Of a stretch of DNA of 64,000 nt, positions 48,738-60,982 are shown piece after piece (within the stretch, counting starts at the first letter, position 1; every line of letters starts with the position of its first letter). Source of the DNA: Membranipora membranacea. Lineage: Eukaryota > Bryozoa > Gymnolaemata > Cheilostomatida > Membraniporidae. A model generated the notes under the pieces. The model made no database searches. It was not told the DNA's origin and saw only the letters and a program-made list of their open reading frames with translations. Location: the NCBI GenBank assembly GCA_914767715.1, contig OU612069.1:27463387-27527386 (forward strand), in the 5' to 3' direction. The position numbers and the translations under genes were made by a program.

Positions 48738-51700
48738 GTGCTGTAGAGATGATCTCCACGCCGGAAATCAATCTCATGACTGATGTACGCAAACCGATCG
48801 ATATACCAATGAAGGTTGAAGGTAAATCTATCAAATTACAGTTGGATTCAGGGTGTGGTTGGAGTCTAATATCATCAAAAGTGTACCAGTCAAAATTCAG
48901 TCATTGTAAGTTGTCTGCTCGTTCGGACTTGAAATTACATGATTATAGTGGCAATCTAGTTAAAGTCTTAGGTGAGATTTCTGTTGATGTAGTTTATGCA
49001 GCTCAGTCACATAAGTTGCCGCTTATTGTAGTACAGGGTAAAGGTACAAGTTTGCTAGGTCGAAATTGGCTTTCTCACATACGGTTGAATTGGAATGAAA
49101 TATCCTCAGTACCAATAGTAGGTCAGGTCAAATCTCGTACTCTCAATGAGGTGTTGTCAAAGCATGCTCAGGTATTTTGTAGTGATTGCCTTGGTGAGTT
49201 TAGAGGTTATAAGGCTTCTATAGAGTTGAAACCTGATTGTACACCCAATTCTGTAAAGCTCGACCAGTTCCGTTGATGTTCAGAGATAAGGTAGATGCTG
49301 ATCTAGATAAACGAGTTTCAGATGGATCTCTCGTACCTGTTCAAAAGAGTAAATGGGCCTCACCACTCGTATGTGTACCCAAGGATCAAGGCAAAAATGT
49401 AAGAGTATGTGCCGACTACTCCATTTCTGTTAACAAGGCTATTGAAGACAATTTTTATCCGCTACAGCTGCAGGATGATCTCTTCACAATGATGAAAGGA
49501 GAAAATTCTCTAAGATCGACCTCGCATCTGCCTACACACAGTTAAAGCTAGACAAAAGCTCTCAGAAAATTCTCGCAATGAATACTTATTAGTGCCTACC
49601 AGGTTGCCGTTTGGTGTGAAAGTAGCAAGTATGCAGTTTCAGAAAGTCCTTGATCAGATTTTCTCAGGTATTCCTAACACATCGATGATATTCTTGTAAC
49701 AGGTCCTAATGATCATGAGCACTTGAAAACGCTAGATGAGGTTTTTGATCGGTTGGAAAAACATGGTATCACAGTGAATAAACACAAAAGTTCGTTCTTG
49801 CAGTTGTCGGTTCCATATCTTGGTCATGTTCTCAGTAAATCTGGCATAGCACCCAATGAAGACAGAGTAAAAGCTATAAAAGAAGCTAAGACTCCTAAGA
49901 AAGTCCAAGACGTGCAGCAGTTCATGGGAATGATCAACTACTATGGAAAGTTCATTGAACAAGTCGCTACCAAAGCTGAGCCATTACATAATCTAACGCG
50001 TGATAGAGTTGACTTCGTTGGACGGAAGAGTGCCAACAAGCATTCAACAATCTGAAGGAAGAGTTGTGCACCCAAACACTACTCATCAGATTTGACCCTA
50101 GAAAACAGCTAGTGATGGCGTGTGATGCAAGTCCCTACGGTGTTGGAGCCATAATCTCACATAGAAAAGAAGATGGATCTGAAACACCGATAGCCTATGC
50201 CTCGAGAACACTCTCAAATGCAGAATCAAACTAGGCTCAGACACACAGAGAAACTCTCAGCATCATGTTTGGATTGAAGAAGTTTGCAAAGTATCTGATT
50301 GGCAACAAATTCATACTCATCACAGATCACAGTGCACTTCAGACAGTTTTCGGCCCTAATGCTAAGCTAGAGTCTGGAGTTGCCCTCTCTCGACTGCACA
50401 GATGGAAACTCATTCTAAACGAGTACAACTATACAGTAGAATATCGCAAAGGTTCTGACTTATGTCAAGTTGATTATCTGTCGAGAGCTCCGCTCAGTTC
50501 TAATGAAAGTTTTGAGATGGAAGTAAATTATTTCTCAATAGTTGATAATCTCCCAGTGACTGCTGATGAAATAGCTCGTGAAACTAGTAGATGTGCTATT
50601 CTCAGTAAGGTTCGAGACTTCGTGAAATTCGGTTGGCCTAAACATGTATCAGATGTAGAGTTAGAGCCATACTTCAGTAAGCGCAGTTGACAAAGGATGT
50701 ATATTGTATGGTTGTAGAGTTGTCCTACCCTATTGGCTTATCGATAGAGTTATGTCAGAGTTGCACCAGGATCACGCTGGTGTTGTCAGAATGTAATCAG
50801 TGGCTCGTAGTTATTTCTGGTTTCCAAATGTTGATAGTACTATAGAGACTATAGCTAAAGAATGTCGTGAATGTCAAATGGTTGGTAATTCACCACCCAA
50901 AACTTGGTATCCGTTTCTGTTTGAGAACAAGCCATGGTTCAGGCTTCATGCTGATTTCGCTGAATATGATAGTCAGAATTATTTGATTGTGGTCGACAGT
51001 TACAGCAAATGGTTACATGTAGAGCCCATGAGCAGTATTGCTAGCTCAAAGGCTGTCCTTTCGCTAAGACAATTATTCTCGACACATGGGTTATGTGCAA
51101 TATTGTATACAGATAATGCTAAGTCATTCACATCCGGAGAGTTTGAGGGATTTCTCAAGTCTAATGGAATCGTTCATGAATATTCACCTCTGTATCATGC
51201 TGCATCAAATGGTCAAGCAGAGCGTTGTGTGCAGACAGCTAAGAGTTTTCTCAAGAAAGTGAAAGGTAGTTCTAGGGATATGAATTTAGCACTGTCGAGG
51301 TTTCTGTTAGGATATAACACAACCAATCATGCTACAACAGGTCGTGCTCCATGTGAACTGTTAATGGGCAGACAACTACGCACTTTATTTACTCTCATGA
51401 AACCCAGTCTGCAAGCAGATGTTGCTAAGTCTCAGGATCGTAGTTATGTCGATGGTAGTAATTCCAAGTCTCGTGAGTTAAAAGTCGGAGATTCTGTCAA
51501 GGTCAGGAACATGATTGGTCGAGACAAGTGGTTATTTGGCACTGTAATAAAACGCATAGGTCCGCTCAGGTATCTAGTCAGGATTGGTTCTAGAGTTCGG
51601 TATTGTCATTTGAATCATTTAGTATCTGCTGGGACACACATTGATGATTGTGACTATGATGATTTAAACCAACCCCATAATTCTAATGTAACAAGACAAG

Positions 51701-51954
51701 ATCTATCTCAGGATACCTTCAGCGAAGCCAGTGTAAAAGCAGCAACCACTTAGCCCCAGAGGTCCTCAGATGCTGACGGTACAGCTGATGGTTCGAGCAC
51801 TGATACAGATACAAGCCTTATACCCAGTACTGGTCCGATGGTTACAACGCAGAGACAACGTACTCAAACCTCTACACCGTCACCTATTACACCACCAGTA
51901 CTGAGACGTTCAGCTCGAATAAGCAAACAACCAGAGAGATATAAACCCTCTTAA
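48734..51954 (+). pseudogene. pol of the LTR element (PR-RT-RNase H-IN), multiply broken
   Basis: Protease: LQLDSGCGWSLIS (catalytic D-S-G near 48845) and LLGRNWL. RT: SKWASPLVCVPKDQGKNVRV at about 49350, then a frame break near 49540. The catalytic box near 49683 now reads H-I-D-D, and PYLGHVLSKSGI follows. RNase H: LVMACDASPYGVGA at about 50110, a stop at 50234, then ITDHSALQTVF. Integrase: an H..H..C..C zinc finger interrupted by a stop near 50795, then catalytic LHADFAEY, LYTDNAKSFTS and SNGQAE, and a GPLRYLVRI module near 51560. A TAG at 51751 precedes a final RRSARISKQPERY tail typical of the family, which closes at 51954. Domain order is protease-RT-RNase H-integrase (Ty3/gypsy). At least five breaks and the altered RT box make it non-functional. 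Confidence 0.9.
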
Positions 51955-51965
51955 AGGGGAGGCAA

Positions 51966-52172
51966 TGTTATATATGCCATGCCTTAATGATGACAGTTAA
52001 TAAGTCTGCTAACAGACATCACAGGACGTGATGTCAGATTCTATTGTTCTTTTATAATGACCACAATGCAGTGGCTATTTCCTTTCTATGTAAACCACGC
52101 TACCAGTAAGATGCCTCTGCTAGATGCTCCCAATAAAATATCGTAAAACATCACCAACACGCAAACTTAATA
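51966..52172 (+). repeat. 3' LTR
   Basis: Same length as the 5' LTR, with six differences that I can count (about 97% identity). It is preceded by the purine tract at 51953-51965 and followed by the GTAAA target duplication. Confidence 0.93.
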
Positions 52173-52177
52173 GTAAA

Positions 52178-53417
52178 CAACATTGTTCCTAAGCTAGCAG
52201 TACCACCAAACCCAACAAACCACACTAAACAATCTGCCAGATGTTCAGGTACACCATCACCATTATCCTCATTGCCTGAAAGCCTATGCAATGACCAAAT
52301 CCCAAATGATATCTTCTCTGTTTAGAGAAATTATGAAATGGGTGAGGATATATTATCTTCACTCTCTATGCCCAAAATGTCTAAAACTTCGTGACAAAAC
52401 GAACAGAACTTCTGACAAACCGAATCAGTGCACTGGAAAAGAGAAAATCATCCACCGATTATGATAGACGATTCGAAGAAATCAGGAATGCGTTTCGAAA
52501 AGTGATTGACCACTTCACTGACTAATATCGTGATCAGGGCAGAGCGAAAAGATTATGATATTGTCATAATACACGGGGTCTATTTACAGTTAAATATGCA
52601 GGGGAAAAGTCTGGATTATAATTTGGTCAACTCTTCTGGGCAGATTGGTGATACATGTATTAATGTCTTGTGGGTCATTGAGAACATGGCCACAGAACGG
52701 GAATCGACCGCCACGAGACAGACGCATGAGTGACATGTTTGGATTGACCTGGCATCTGTTCAGATGGTGTGAGTCCATAAAGCTCAGGGACAGTAGGACC
52801 TGGTCAATGTTTGTTTTGGTCAGAAAAGTTATCCTCCTTGCACAGTTTTCAGAAGAGATCTTTCACTACAATATTGGCGAACAAGTTGACTGATACCATT
52901 GAATTTCGCTGAAGTTGGAGAAACTGAGGCTCATGGAGGAATTGTTCAATGTCATATCATGTCTTCATCCATCATCTTAAGCACAATTTTGTAAAGGAAA
53001 ACCAGATCGTCAAAGTTAACAGATTGAGGAGATGGTGGGCGAGGGTCTTGATGTGGCAGTGGATTGGAATAAGCGTCCGCATTGCCGGCATTGGTAGGGT
53101 CAGGAAAGAGAATCTGCCTAGCTGCCTGGCGATGATAGTAATTTCTACTGGCATAGGAAGATTGATGCCGCAGCCCCTGCTTATTATACATAGACATGGC
53201 ACACTGCCTGCGAGGTTCACTGCAATGCTGTGAGAATGGGAGCTATGGTTGTTTCAAAAACTAAGGCGTTCACAGAGACATGAGGAAAAGCTATGAGTAG
53301 AATCTAGCAGGGACTATTAAAGGTTTCAGTACAGGTAGGAGGCCAGTCCAACTTTCCGAAAATTGAAACTACAGGAGACAAATGGGTTTGTTTAGAAAAA
53401 GTAATTGAAACATTATG
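52178..53417. other. Unassigned region right of the LTR element
   Basis: No certain gene. A minus-strand frame at 52952-53230 reads QHCSEPRRQCAM then MYNKQGLRHQSSYASRNYYH and a Pro/Asp-rich tail. Its Cys/His spacing and composition look like the end of a retroelement gag or a zinc-finger relic, but I cannot name it. Another minus-strand segment near 52600-52780 has similar character. Both contain no supporting splice sites. Confidence 0.3.
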
Positions 53418-54055
53418 CACAGGTATCTGTCTTCTATAAACAGGTGCTGCCTGGTGAAACAAAGTTGTGGCAAGCTTCTGGCTATGACAGCTACTATAGA
53501 AAGAACAATTAACTTCTCAGAATCGAGTCAACAAAGTTACAGAGTATGAGTACAAGAGAAGCGCAGCAACCCTCTGAGAATCTAACCCGTTGCTAACTAT
53601 GCAGTTTGTTATGAATAGTTATTGCAATATAGGATATAGGTAGATGCCTGTCAAAAAGTGCTGCCTGATAAAACAAGTTGTGGTAAGGGTCTGAATTTGA
53701 CAGCTGCTATAAAACAAAAAAGAAGAGCAGCAAAACTCTGCGAATCGAAACAACAAAGCAACACAGGTAGATGCCTGTCTGTCAAAAACCACTGCATGGT
53801 AAAAAATTGTGGCAAGCTTTGAACTTGGACAGCTGCAATAAAAAAAGAAGAGCAGCATACAGCTGGGTATCAAACCAACAAAGTAACACAGCCTGGTAAA
53901 AAAAAATTCTTGCAAGCTTCCGACTTTGACAGCTACAATAGGAAAAAGAAGAGCAGAAAGAAAGAAAAGCGGCGTTCCACTGGATATCGGACCAACAACG
54001 CCACACAGGTATATGCCTGTTAAAAATCCCTCCCTGTGTTGTAGGCTTCTGACTT
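53418..54055 (+). repeat. Degenerate ~125-bp tandem repeat (about 5 copies)
   Basis: Copies begin near 53418, 53634, 53763, 53888 and 54004. They share the words acaggtagatgcctgt, tgcctggtaaaa, ttgtggcaagcttctg, gacagctgcaataaaa and agaagagcag. The first spacing is larger (216 bp). The copies are clearly diverged, so the array is old. Confidence 0.85.
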
Positions 54056-54602
54056 AAAAAAAATATATTTACAGTCACATAGGAAGCTAATTATAAGGTT
54101 GCACAATATGATAAGATCGAAATCAGGAATAAGTAGTAATTAGATATGTGGGGATAATAGTATTACTTATATGTCGAGAACCCCCTGAAATATCCTGCCT
54201 GGTTTGTTGATTTATCAAAAAAAAAAGTTTAGATTTTCGAATTTTACAGTGTTTCTTGGCTCCAATAGTGGAATGAATAACAAAGTGACCTACCCAAGCA
54301 GCTGATTGGCTGTTGTAAGATTCATTTTGAGTGCGGTGCATTTCAAAGTTCAACAAAAGGCATGACTCAACCCATCACCACCCTACAGCTGAGAAGCTCC
54401 CTAGTTGAGCTTCTTCCCTGTGGGAGTTTGTTTTCACTATGTTATCCTGTTCAGGATCAGGACTAAGGGTTACCACAACAAGTAGTTGTACATTTCAGCT
54501 ACAAACATTAATAGTCACCAACAGATATTCTTGCCAACTTAATGTTTAGTGATTTCAGTGATTGATCAATTTGAGCTACCTCAGAACATAATGCCATAAG
54601 AG

Positions 54603-55770
54603 TTGAAAAATAAAAAAAAGCTGTTCTATCAGTTGATCTCAAGCGGTGTTTTTGGACCCAGTTTTTGGATCAAAGTTTCTTTGCTGCATCTTTTAGGCAA
54701 AGTCTGTGAACAGGTTATCGTTGACAAGATCAAGTTTTGTGCGAAACATCTCATCGGTAGCAATCAGTATGCTTTTTGTTGGGACATTAGACGCTATTCT
54801 AAAGCTTATTGATGCTATAAAATCAGACTTAGATTTTGCTCACAATACTCAAGTACAATTATAGGGGGGTCTTGATTTTTCTAGAGCACTTGATAGGCTT
54901 TAGCCAATTATCGTTCTAAGTAAAATATAAATTATGATGCGAATGAAAATCTACTGAATCTATTAGCTGATTTTCTAGTACATAGGAAACAATGTGTAAA
55001 ATTAAATAGCACCTTTTCTAATTACATTGATATCTCTGTAGGGGCACCACAGGGCACCAAGCTTGGGCACCTACTATGGCTTTTTAATGTTAACAACTTG
55101 AATGTTGAGGATTTTAGATTAGTGCAGTATGCAGATGACTCTTTTGCCGCAGCTTTTTTATGGTACAATGGTGGCTGATGATAATAGTATGCTACTGAAT
55201 GCTTACAATACTGGTATAATCAACGTTTTGCTGAATTACCATAATGAGTATAACGATCCTGTGAATTTGAGTCAGTGATTGCCAAGTATTTAGGTATGGC
55301 ATTGATAATCATTTATTTTTTAATAAACATGTAGAATCTCTTGCCTCATCCTGTAATAGTGAGATATTTCTTTTACTTCATGATCAAACAAAGTTGTTAG
55401 ATATTATAATTGATAATAAGTTGAATTTTAGTAGCCATATTGAATTTTTAATTTCTAAGTGTAATAGCCGATTATTGTTAATGAGACAACTGAAATCTTT
55501 TGGACTCAATAGTGACAGCCTCAACACGTTTTATATATTTAACATAAGATCCATTTTATTGTATGGGACCCTGCTTGGCATAACTTTTATCCTTGACATC
55601 AAAAGAAAAACTAGAGAAAATTCAACCCCCCCCCCTCCGATGTGAGTTACATTGATAGGTTAGCTTTCCATTCTATTTCGCCACTCAATGATTTCATATT
55701 TTCCAGCAGTTATTGTAGTAGCCACTCTTGGTTTGATAGAGAAGTGAAATTAAACTAATACCAATACCAA
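54603..55770 (+). pseudogene. Non-LTR reverse transcriptase relic
   Basis: Pieces of a LINE RT lie in order across different frames: LLHLLGKVCEQVIVDKIK and LIGSNQYAF at about 54685-54780, LDFSRALDRL near 54870, GAPQGTKLGHLLW near 55040, and LVQYADDSF near 55118 (intact Y-A-D-D). The thumb follows with DNKLNFSSHIEFLISKC and LNTFYIFNIRSILLYG at about 55410-55570. Stops and frame changes separate the pieces, and the endonuclease half and both ends are missing. It is related in layout to the element at 7.5-12.2 kb but clearly a different copy. Confidence 0.8.
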
Positions 55771-56752
55771 TTAGTATATCACTTGATCAGTGTGGTCAGC
55801 AGACCTATGGTTGTGTCATTGGAGATCGTATAACCATGCCCACTTCGATTTTGCAGTAAAGCTAAAAAGTCAACTGTCCTTCACGCTTGAATTTTAATTT
55901 GATTTTATATACATAATTATGCTGACGCTGATCTGTCATGCCATTTTAGTTCCCAGCAGACCAACCATAGACCTCTCTGGACAGCGTTAGCGGAGGAGTG
56001 ACTGAATGGAAAGAAAAAGTTAAAGCAGGGGAATCGATTGCAACCTCAGATGGGAAACACTATAAAAGCGCAAAACATCATAAATATTAGTGAACAAGGA
56101 GACTGATTTTTGAGTGCAAGCGGTATAAAGACTGAAGAGAGACATTTATATTCTAGTCAGGCAACAGCAGGATGTTTATACCGTCAACTGTCCGATATAA
56201 TGTATTATGTACCATTGGCAGATTTTACACAGAAGTACAAAGCTGTCCAGCATGCTGGGAATTTTTTGCTCCTTCAATTGATAAAACAATTGTGCTTTTA
56301 AATCCTTCAATCAATATGCCTTCTTTTCTTCTTTATCTGAAATTTGTGTACAGCCATTATTAGGATCAAACTTTTTAATTTTACACGTATTTGATGCTTC
56401 GAGGTTTCAATCACCCAAAGAGTTTTCTGGACTGGCTATATGTAATATATTTAATTATTTTTATGCATTATTTAGATCAGCCATTGTTATCAATAAAGTA
56501 TCTGTAACTGCTGCAACTTCAGTCATGGGCTACTTCATACAACACTTTTACTTGTATTGATAATTTTGCTTGCCACAGATTTGACAATGGGTTGTTGACT
56601 TGGCAGATACTTAAAATAATAATCCCATCTTTGACACTTGAATAATAGAACAGCGAAAACATAACTCCAATTTAGACCCATGTTTCAACACTACATATAT
56701 GCGATGTAGTTTTCGATGTGTCAGCTGAAAGTATTGAATAAATTAAAATAGG
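55771..56752. other. Spacer between two RT relics
   Basis: No feature could be recognised. Open frames around 56110-56363 have no motif or splice support. Confidence 0.4.
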
Positions 56753-57720
56753 TTGAAGAATTTTTACTTGGCAACATTAACGATCAATTTTAACTTATGC
56801 ATTGCAGTTTGGTTTTCACTTTTGCTAGATGGTGATAAATCTTCTTTAGAAAGAATTAAAAGGGCTGCTACAAGAACTATTTTTCCAGCCCATAGCTATG
56901 AGGAAAGGCTGATACTTTTTTGTTTTCAACCTTATCGGAATTGATTTTCTATCTGAGCAAGAGACATTTTAATATAATAGCAAATGATCCAGAGTACCCA
57001 CTTTTTAGTTGAGTAATATGAAATCAACTCATCAAAGAAAAAAGAACTAGTTTCTGTAGTAAACGAGATCACCCTGATCTCATACAACTTACTATCGATG
57101 ACGTAGACATAGAGATAGTTAACGAGTACAAATACCTCGGAACAACACTGGAAAGAAAACTCTCATTTAATACCATACATTGAAGCTAGTGGAGAAGTCT
57201 AACAAAAGATTATTCATCGTGAAACAATTAGCCTACCTCAATGTCATCGCCACCACAATTTCAACTAGCTTACACCACATTTATAGAAAGTGTCCTTATC
57301 TTACCATCTATCCATAATCTACGGACAGTTAAATCAAGATGACATAAAACAGTACAACCACACCATCACTGTAGCATTTTGTTTAAGCCAACACCAAATC
57401 TCCTGTACAAACATCAGCGAAGTATACAACAAAGCTTTCAAAACCAAATGTTTGCGTATGAAATGCTGTGGACTGGACACTATCATAGACTTCGAAAAAT
57501 TGCCATCTGTTAGATACTGTGTGCCATAAATACAGAGTAAATGGCAGAAAATTCTGTTTCAGATCAAGACTGTTAAACTCTATCTTTTCATAACTCATTT
57601 TATACTTATTCTCAGTCATTTTTTATTGAGAATTCTTATGCCTATATTGTATAACGGAGCACTCAGGAAAGCAACCAATTTTATCGGGAAAATTGATACA
57701 AAATACATACATACATATAC
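56753..57720 (+). pseudogene. 3' ends of non-LTR elements
   Basis: 56800-56925 reads SLERIKRAATRTIFPAHSYE, the segment after the RT thumb in CR1/Jockey-type ORF2. From about 57085, DVDIEIVNEYKYLGTTLERK is the start of the thumb of another LINE RT, followed by a decayed C-terminus ending near HKYRVNGRKFCFRS (about 57530). An ATAC-type simple repeat lies at about 57695-57715, a plausible microsatellite tail of the second element. These are two overlapping or nested relics and neither has a defined 5' end. Confidence 0.65.
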
Positions 57721-58573
57721 ACAGCAGAAGTGCATCCTCTCGTCATAATGCTATTATTTCTGAACTCAGATCTGCAAGACTCAAAAAGGTACAAAATCAT
57801 TTTCTCCAACCATGATGCCTTATTTTGACATACAACCTTCGCAATTTAATGTTTATAAACTTTATCTATGTTTCACTTTTTCCGAGTCCATTTTTTAAGT
57901 AATGTAACCATTCAATTTTATTATTGTCATTTTGCCGAATGTATAAATAAACTTCACTGAATCTGACACTGAAACAAGGATGAAATATATGGATTTTTGA
58001 AACGAGTTTGCAATTCATTAGCGGAGTAGAATTTTCCTATAACATTTAACATAAAAATGACTCAACCGCAACAATTTTTAAAGGTCAGATCTCAAGTTGT
58101 TGAGAGAAGAACACAACTCTCATTATGTCATATTGCTGTTATAAACATAAGCATCTTGAGGTGTTGACTGTTCCTGTGCATGGTATACCAGTATTCTTAG
58201 TTAAAACTGTGAGTTCGACTGTATTCAGACTTTATTGCCCTATTTTCTGTTTGGAAGTTGTTTAAAACCCTGAAGGCACCTGTTGGTTCAGAACTCATCA
58301 CAACTCAATCTCATCATTATGGACTGTATCAAAACATATCTAAAGTGTAACAAAATGTCTGATAAATATACCCTCAACAATATATCAATGTACTTGAACC
58401 ACCCTCAATTTCTTTCGTACTTTGCTCACTTAAGATCAATCATTCATATTTTTTTCGAAACCAATATAGTATTTGGAAGACGCAGGGTTCAACTTACTGA
58501 ATTCGAGTTGCCTTGGGGAAAATAGCCGTGTGTAGGTTTTTGATATTAAATCTTCTTCATAATGTCTTCCTTA

Positions 58574-58672
58574 CTACTCCCTACTCCTATTGGGTTCCTG
58601 GTTGAGTGTCACTGATGTGATGCTGTCACTGCCATTGTCTCCCAGGAGTGCAGGTGCAGTTTTCAAGCTTAT
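58574..58672 (-). other. Exon candidate 'ISLKTA', copy 1
   Basis: After a ttttcag acceptor, a minus-strand frame of 32 codons reads ISLKTAPALLGDNGSDSITS and ends at TAG. It is conserved in copy 2 (60848-60982) and, frame-damaged, near 63420 and 45750. The true 3' limit could be an internal GT before the stop. Confidence 0.35.
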
Positions 58673-58992
58673 CTGAAAATAAAAGGGAACTTGTAAATTT
58701 TTCATTTGATATTTGTCGATGACTACTGACGGCCAGATTGACCTGATCTATAGCATTCAAGTGACAGAAATCCTTAATAATTAAAGATGAAAATATTCGT
58801 TTGTCTAGGCAATCAAACTGGGGACTGAGCAAATTATTATATCTAGGGTCTGTGGAGCTGAAGCTTTGTGTGCAAAGCTACCCCATACAATCGCTTTACT
58901 TACATAATATAATATAGGTATTGTGTGGGGTAACTCTATCAAGTTGATTCAAGTTGTCATTATAAGGCTACACATCTGTCATATAGGCTGAG

Positions 58993-59010
58993 CAGGCTGT
59001 CGACAGCCTG
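58993..59010. repeat. 18-bp perfect palindrome next to a C homopolymer
   Basis: CAGGCTGTCGACAGCCTG is its own reverse complement. It is followed by acagc, a run of about 15 C, and a further gacagcctg. The next copy of the duplication lacks this cluster. Confidence 0.9.
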
Positions 59011-59849
59011 ACAGCCCCCCCCCCCCCCCGACAGCCTGCCCAAACCTTGGGAACATAGTGAATGATTTCGGGCTTGTATAGAATGTTACTAGAGTCTGGC
59101 TATTTTCGCAAGCCCGTTGTTTGGCAAAAGGAAGCTTATCATGCTATTCCAGATATGGAATTCAATGGTTAAATTATAAAGCTGAAATCTTCTACAGTAA
59201 AAGCAGGGAGCTTTAAAAAAGCATTGATTGGTCTCAAAAGTTTTTTGAGGGTTTGGTTTAAACAGACTAATTGATAAAGGCTTACCGATCGTTAGAATCT
59301 GTATTGTTGTCCGTCACATAACAAACAGCCAGTAGGTGAGATGGAAGCTGATACCAACTATCCAGCAGTTAACAGGATGATGCAATTACTCAGACTTCTG
59401 ATATTGTGCTGAAAGAAACAAAACCATTCTGGTTAGAAAGCTGCAGACACATACAATAGTTTACCTTAGCTTGAGAATAATCACAATGGCCAGTCACGTG
59501 TTCATATTTTAATTCATATTCTAGAAAATAACAGTGCTTTGGATTCACAAGCTTGTGGCATCAGGATCATGACTTTAAATAAATCACCATTTTAGGAGGA
59601 TGATGCCAAGAACAACAACATTTTCAATGCAGCTATATAAGCATTAGTAGTATGGTTTTATGGCACAAGACCTGAATTGAGACAATCACGGTCTTGTTGG
59701 GAGGTTCTTGTAATGAATTTAGTGAGAAAAAAATTATTGTCGTGTGAGAAGCATAACAGCTCAGTGAAAATTTATGGAAATGATACTGGCAACAAAATTC
59801 TTACGTTCATAGAGTGTTGTAAAATAACGGCAGAGGGCAGACAGAGTAG

Positions 59850-59953
59850 TCAGGAGTTTTCAGCTAGTTGCATCAGTTTTTTTGCAACTTCATGAATGTA
59901 GAGCCTCTGATCACAACACTGTCTCTTTTCTATTAGCAATAATTGGTCATTAC
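59850..59953 (-). other. Exon candidate 'LLLIEKRQ', copy 1
   Basis: After an aatttcag acceptor the minus strand is open for about 33 codons, reading LLLIEKRQCCDQRL and then KKLMQLAENS before a stop. In copy 2 (about 62430-62545) the beginning (FLLMKKRQMRDQRL) is conserved but an insertion changes the frame. Confidence 0.3.
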
Positions 59954-60435
59954 CTGAAATTCAAATTAACGTTTGAACTAAGGATTACCACAACATCAGA
60001 GGACCGGACACCAACAGAAATTCTGACCAATATATGCATAGCTCTTAATAAACTTATTGTAGGATGTACACAATAATGCTGGTGAATTGTGGGAATGATT
60101 TTAGTGTTTGATTTCAGTTGCCCGAATACAAAATGCCACAAAAGTTTAAATGTTTTATTTAGCAGTTTATGTCATCATAAATTACAAGAGCATAATATAA
60201 AAATGCTTACTAAAATTCAACTTCAATGCTAGAGTATTGTTAGATTAAGCTTTTCTATCAATCCCTCACAATCAGCGTTTTTGTATGGCCAGTTTATCAA
60301 TTTACAGACCATAATGACTGAACTTTTTATACAGGTTTGTAACTCATTCAACAGTATAGAATTTGTTATAACATATGGCCTAAGACACAAACTGGCTCAA
60401 CAGCAACGGCTTGTTAAGGGAAAAACAAAACTCAC

Positions 60436-60516
60436 CTTGTCATATCGGCTGCCATCTGTGTTATCAGCATCAGCATCTTGAGGTGGTCTTTGTACTTGTG
60501 CATAACATACCGGGAA
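60436..60516 (-). other. Exon candidate 'PPQDAD', copy 2
   Basis: An 81-bp, phase-0 stretch lies between a catcttgcag acceptor and a gtgagt donor. It reads QVQRPPQDADADNTDGSRYD plus K, an acidic, Asp-rich peptide. The same segment at 62951-63020 reads PPQDADLDDTDSSQYDK followed by gtcagt, so the residues are conserved while bases differ. In copy 1 (about 58110-58190) only PQDA is left and the donor is lost. I do not know the family. Confidence 0.4.
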
Positions 60517-60847
60517 CTGCAAGATGTTAATTCAGAATTGCCCTGATCTCTGCTTGATTGTCGTTAAAACTTGTTGGAACAGAGCTCCATATTCATTGTA
60601 ATGGGCTGAAACAACCAATATATACCAAAGGGTGTTAATGACGATCATCTCAATATATAGCACAGTACGCTCTTCATGTTTATGGACAATTTCTAATCAA
60701 AATTTTTCACATTTAAAAGACAACTGATTGCAAATGATAGTCATGACAAGGATTTTTACATCAGAAACTACTATCGTCTTTGAAATGTGATGCGATCAAC
60801 TTCCCGAATTTGTGTTGCCTAGGGAAATCAGTCAATAGGTTTTGATA

Positions 60848-60982
60848 CTAAATTTTCTTCCCTTCTTCCATGGCCTGTCCTGGTTCTTTGAATGTCACTG
60901 ATGTGATGTGGTAATTGTTAAAATTTTCGTCGACCAGGAGATCAGGTGTATATTGGTTCTTAATTGCAGTTTTTAAGCTTAT
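60848..60982 (-). other. Exon candidate 'ISLKTA', copy 2
   Basis: Same acceptor context as copy 1. The 44-codon frame begins ISLKTAIKNQ and holds YHITSVTFKEPGQAM before TAG. Compared with copy 1 it has an in-frame insertion of about 15 bp, and the stop lies at a different place. Confidence 0.35.

Larger units (their letters stand above)
47702..52172 (+). mobile_element. Ty3/gypsy-type LTR retrotransposon, nearly full length, inactive
   Basis: Two 207-bp LTRs (47702-47908 and 51966-52172) differ at six positions by my count. The element is flanked by the same five bases, GTAAA, on both sides (47697-47701 and 52173-52177), a 5-bp target duplication as expected of integrase-mediated insertion. 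Inside lie gag, protease, RT, RNase H and integrase in Ty3/gypsy order, with integrase last. A purine tract (aaaggggagg) precedes the 3' LTR. The coding part has several stops and frame changes, so the copy cannot move on its own. The LTR similarity of about 97% suggests a fairly recent insertion. Confidence 0.93.
57980..60330. repeat. Segmental tandem duplication, copy 1
   Basis: Left copy of a 2.3-2.5-kb unit. Anchor segments recur about 2.3-2.6 kb to the right: gtttgcaattcatt at 58010 (60340, 62823), atgtgatgctgtcactg at 58615 (60900, 63360), ctagggtctgtgga at 58845 (61143), and the tgataccaactatccagcagttaac run at 59350 (61912). Divergence is clearly visible by eye, with small indels. No complete gene is visible inside. 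Confidence 0.85.
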
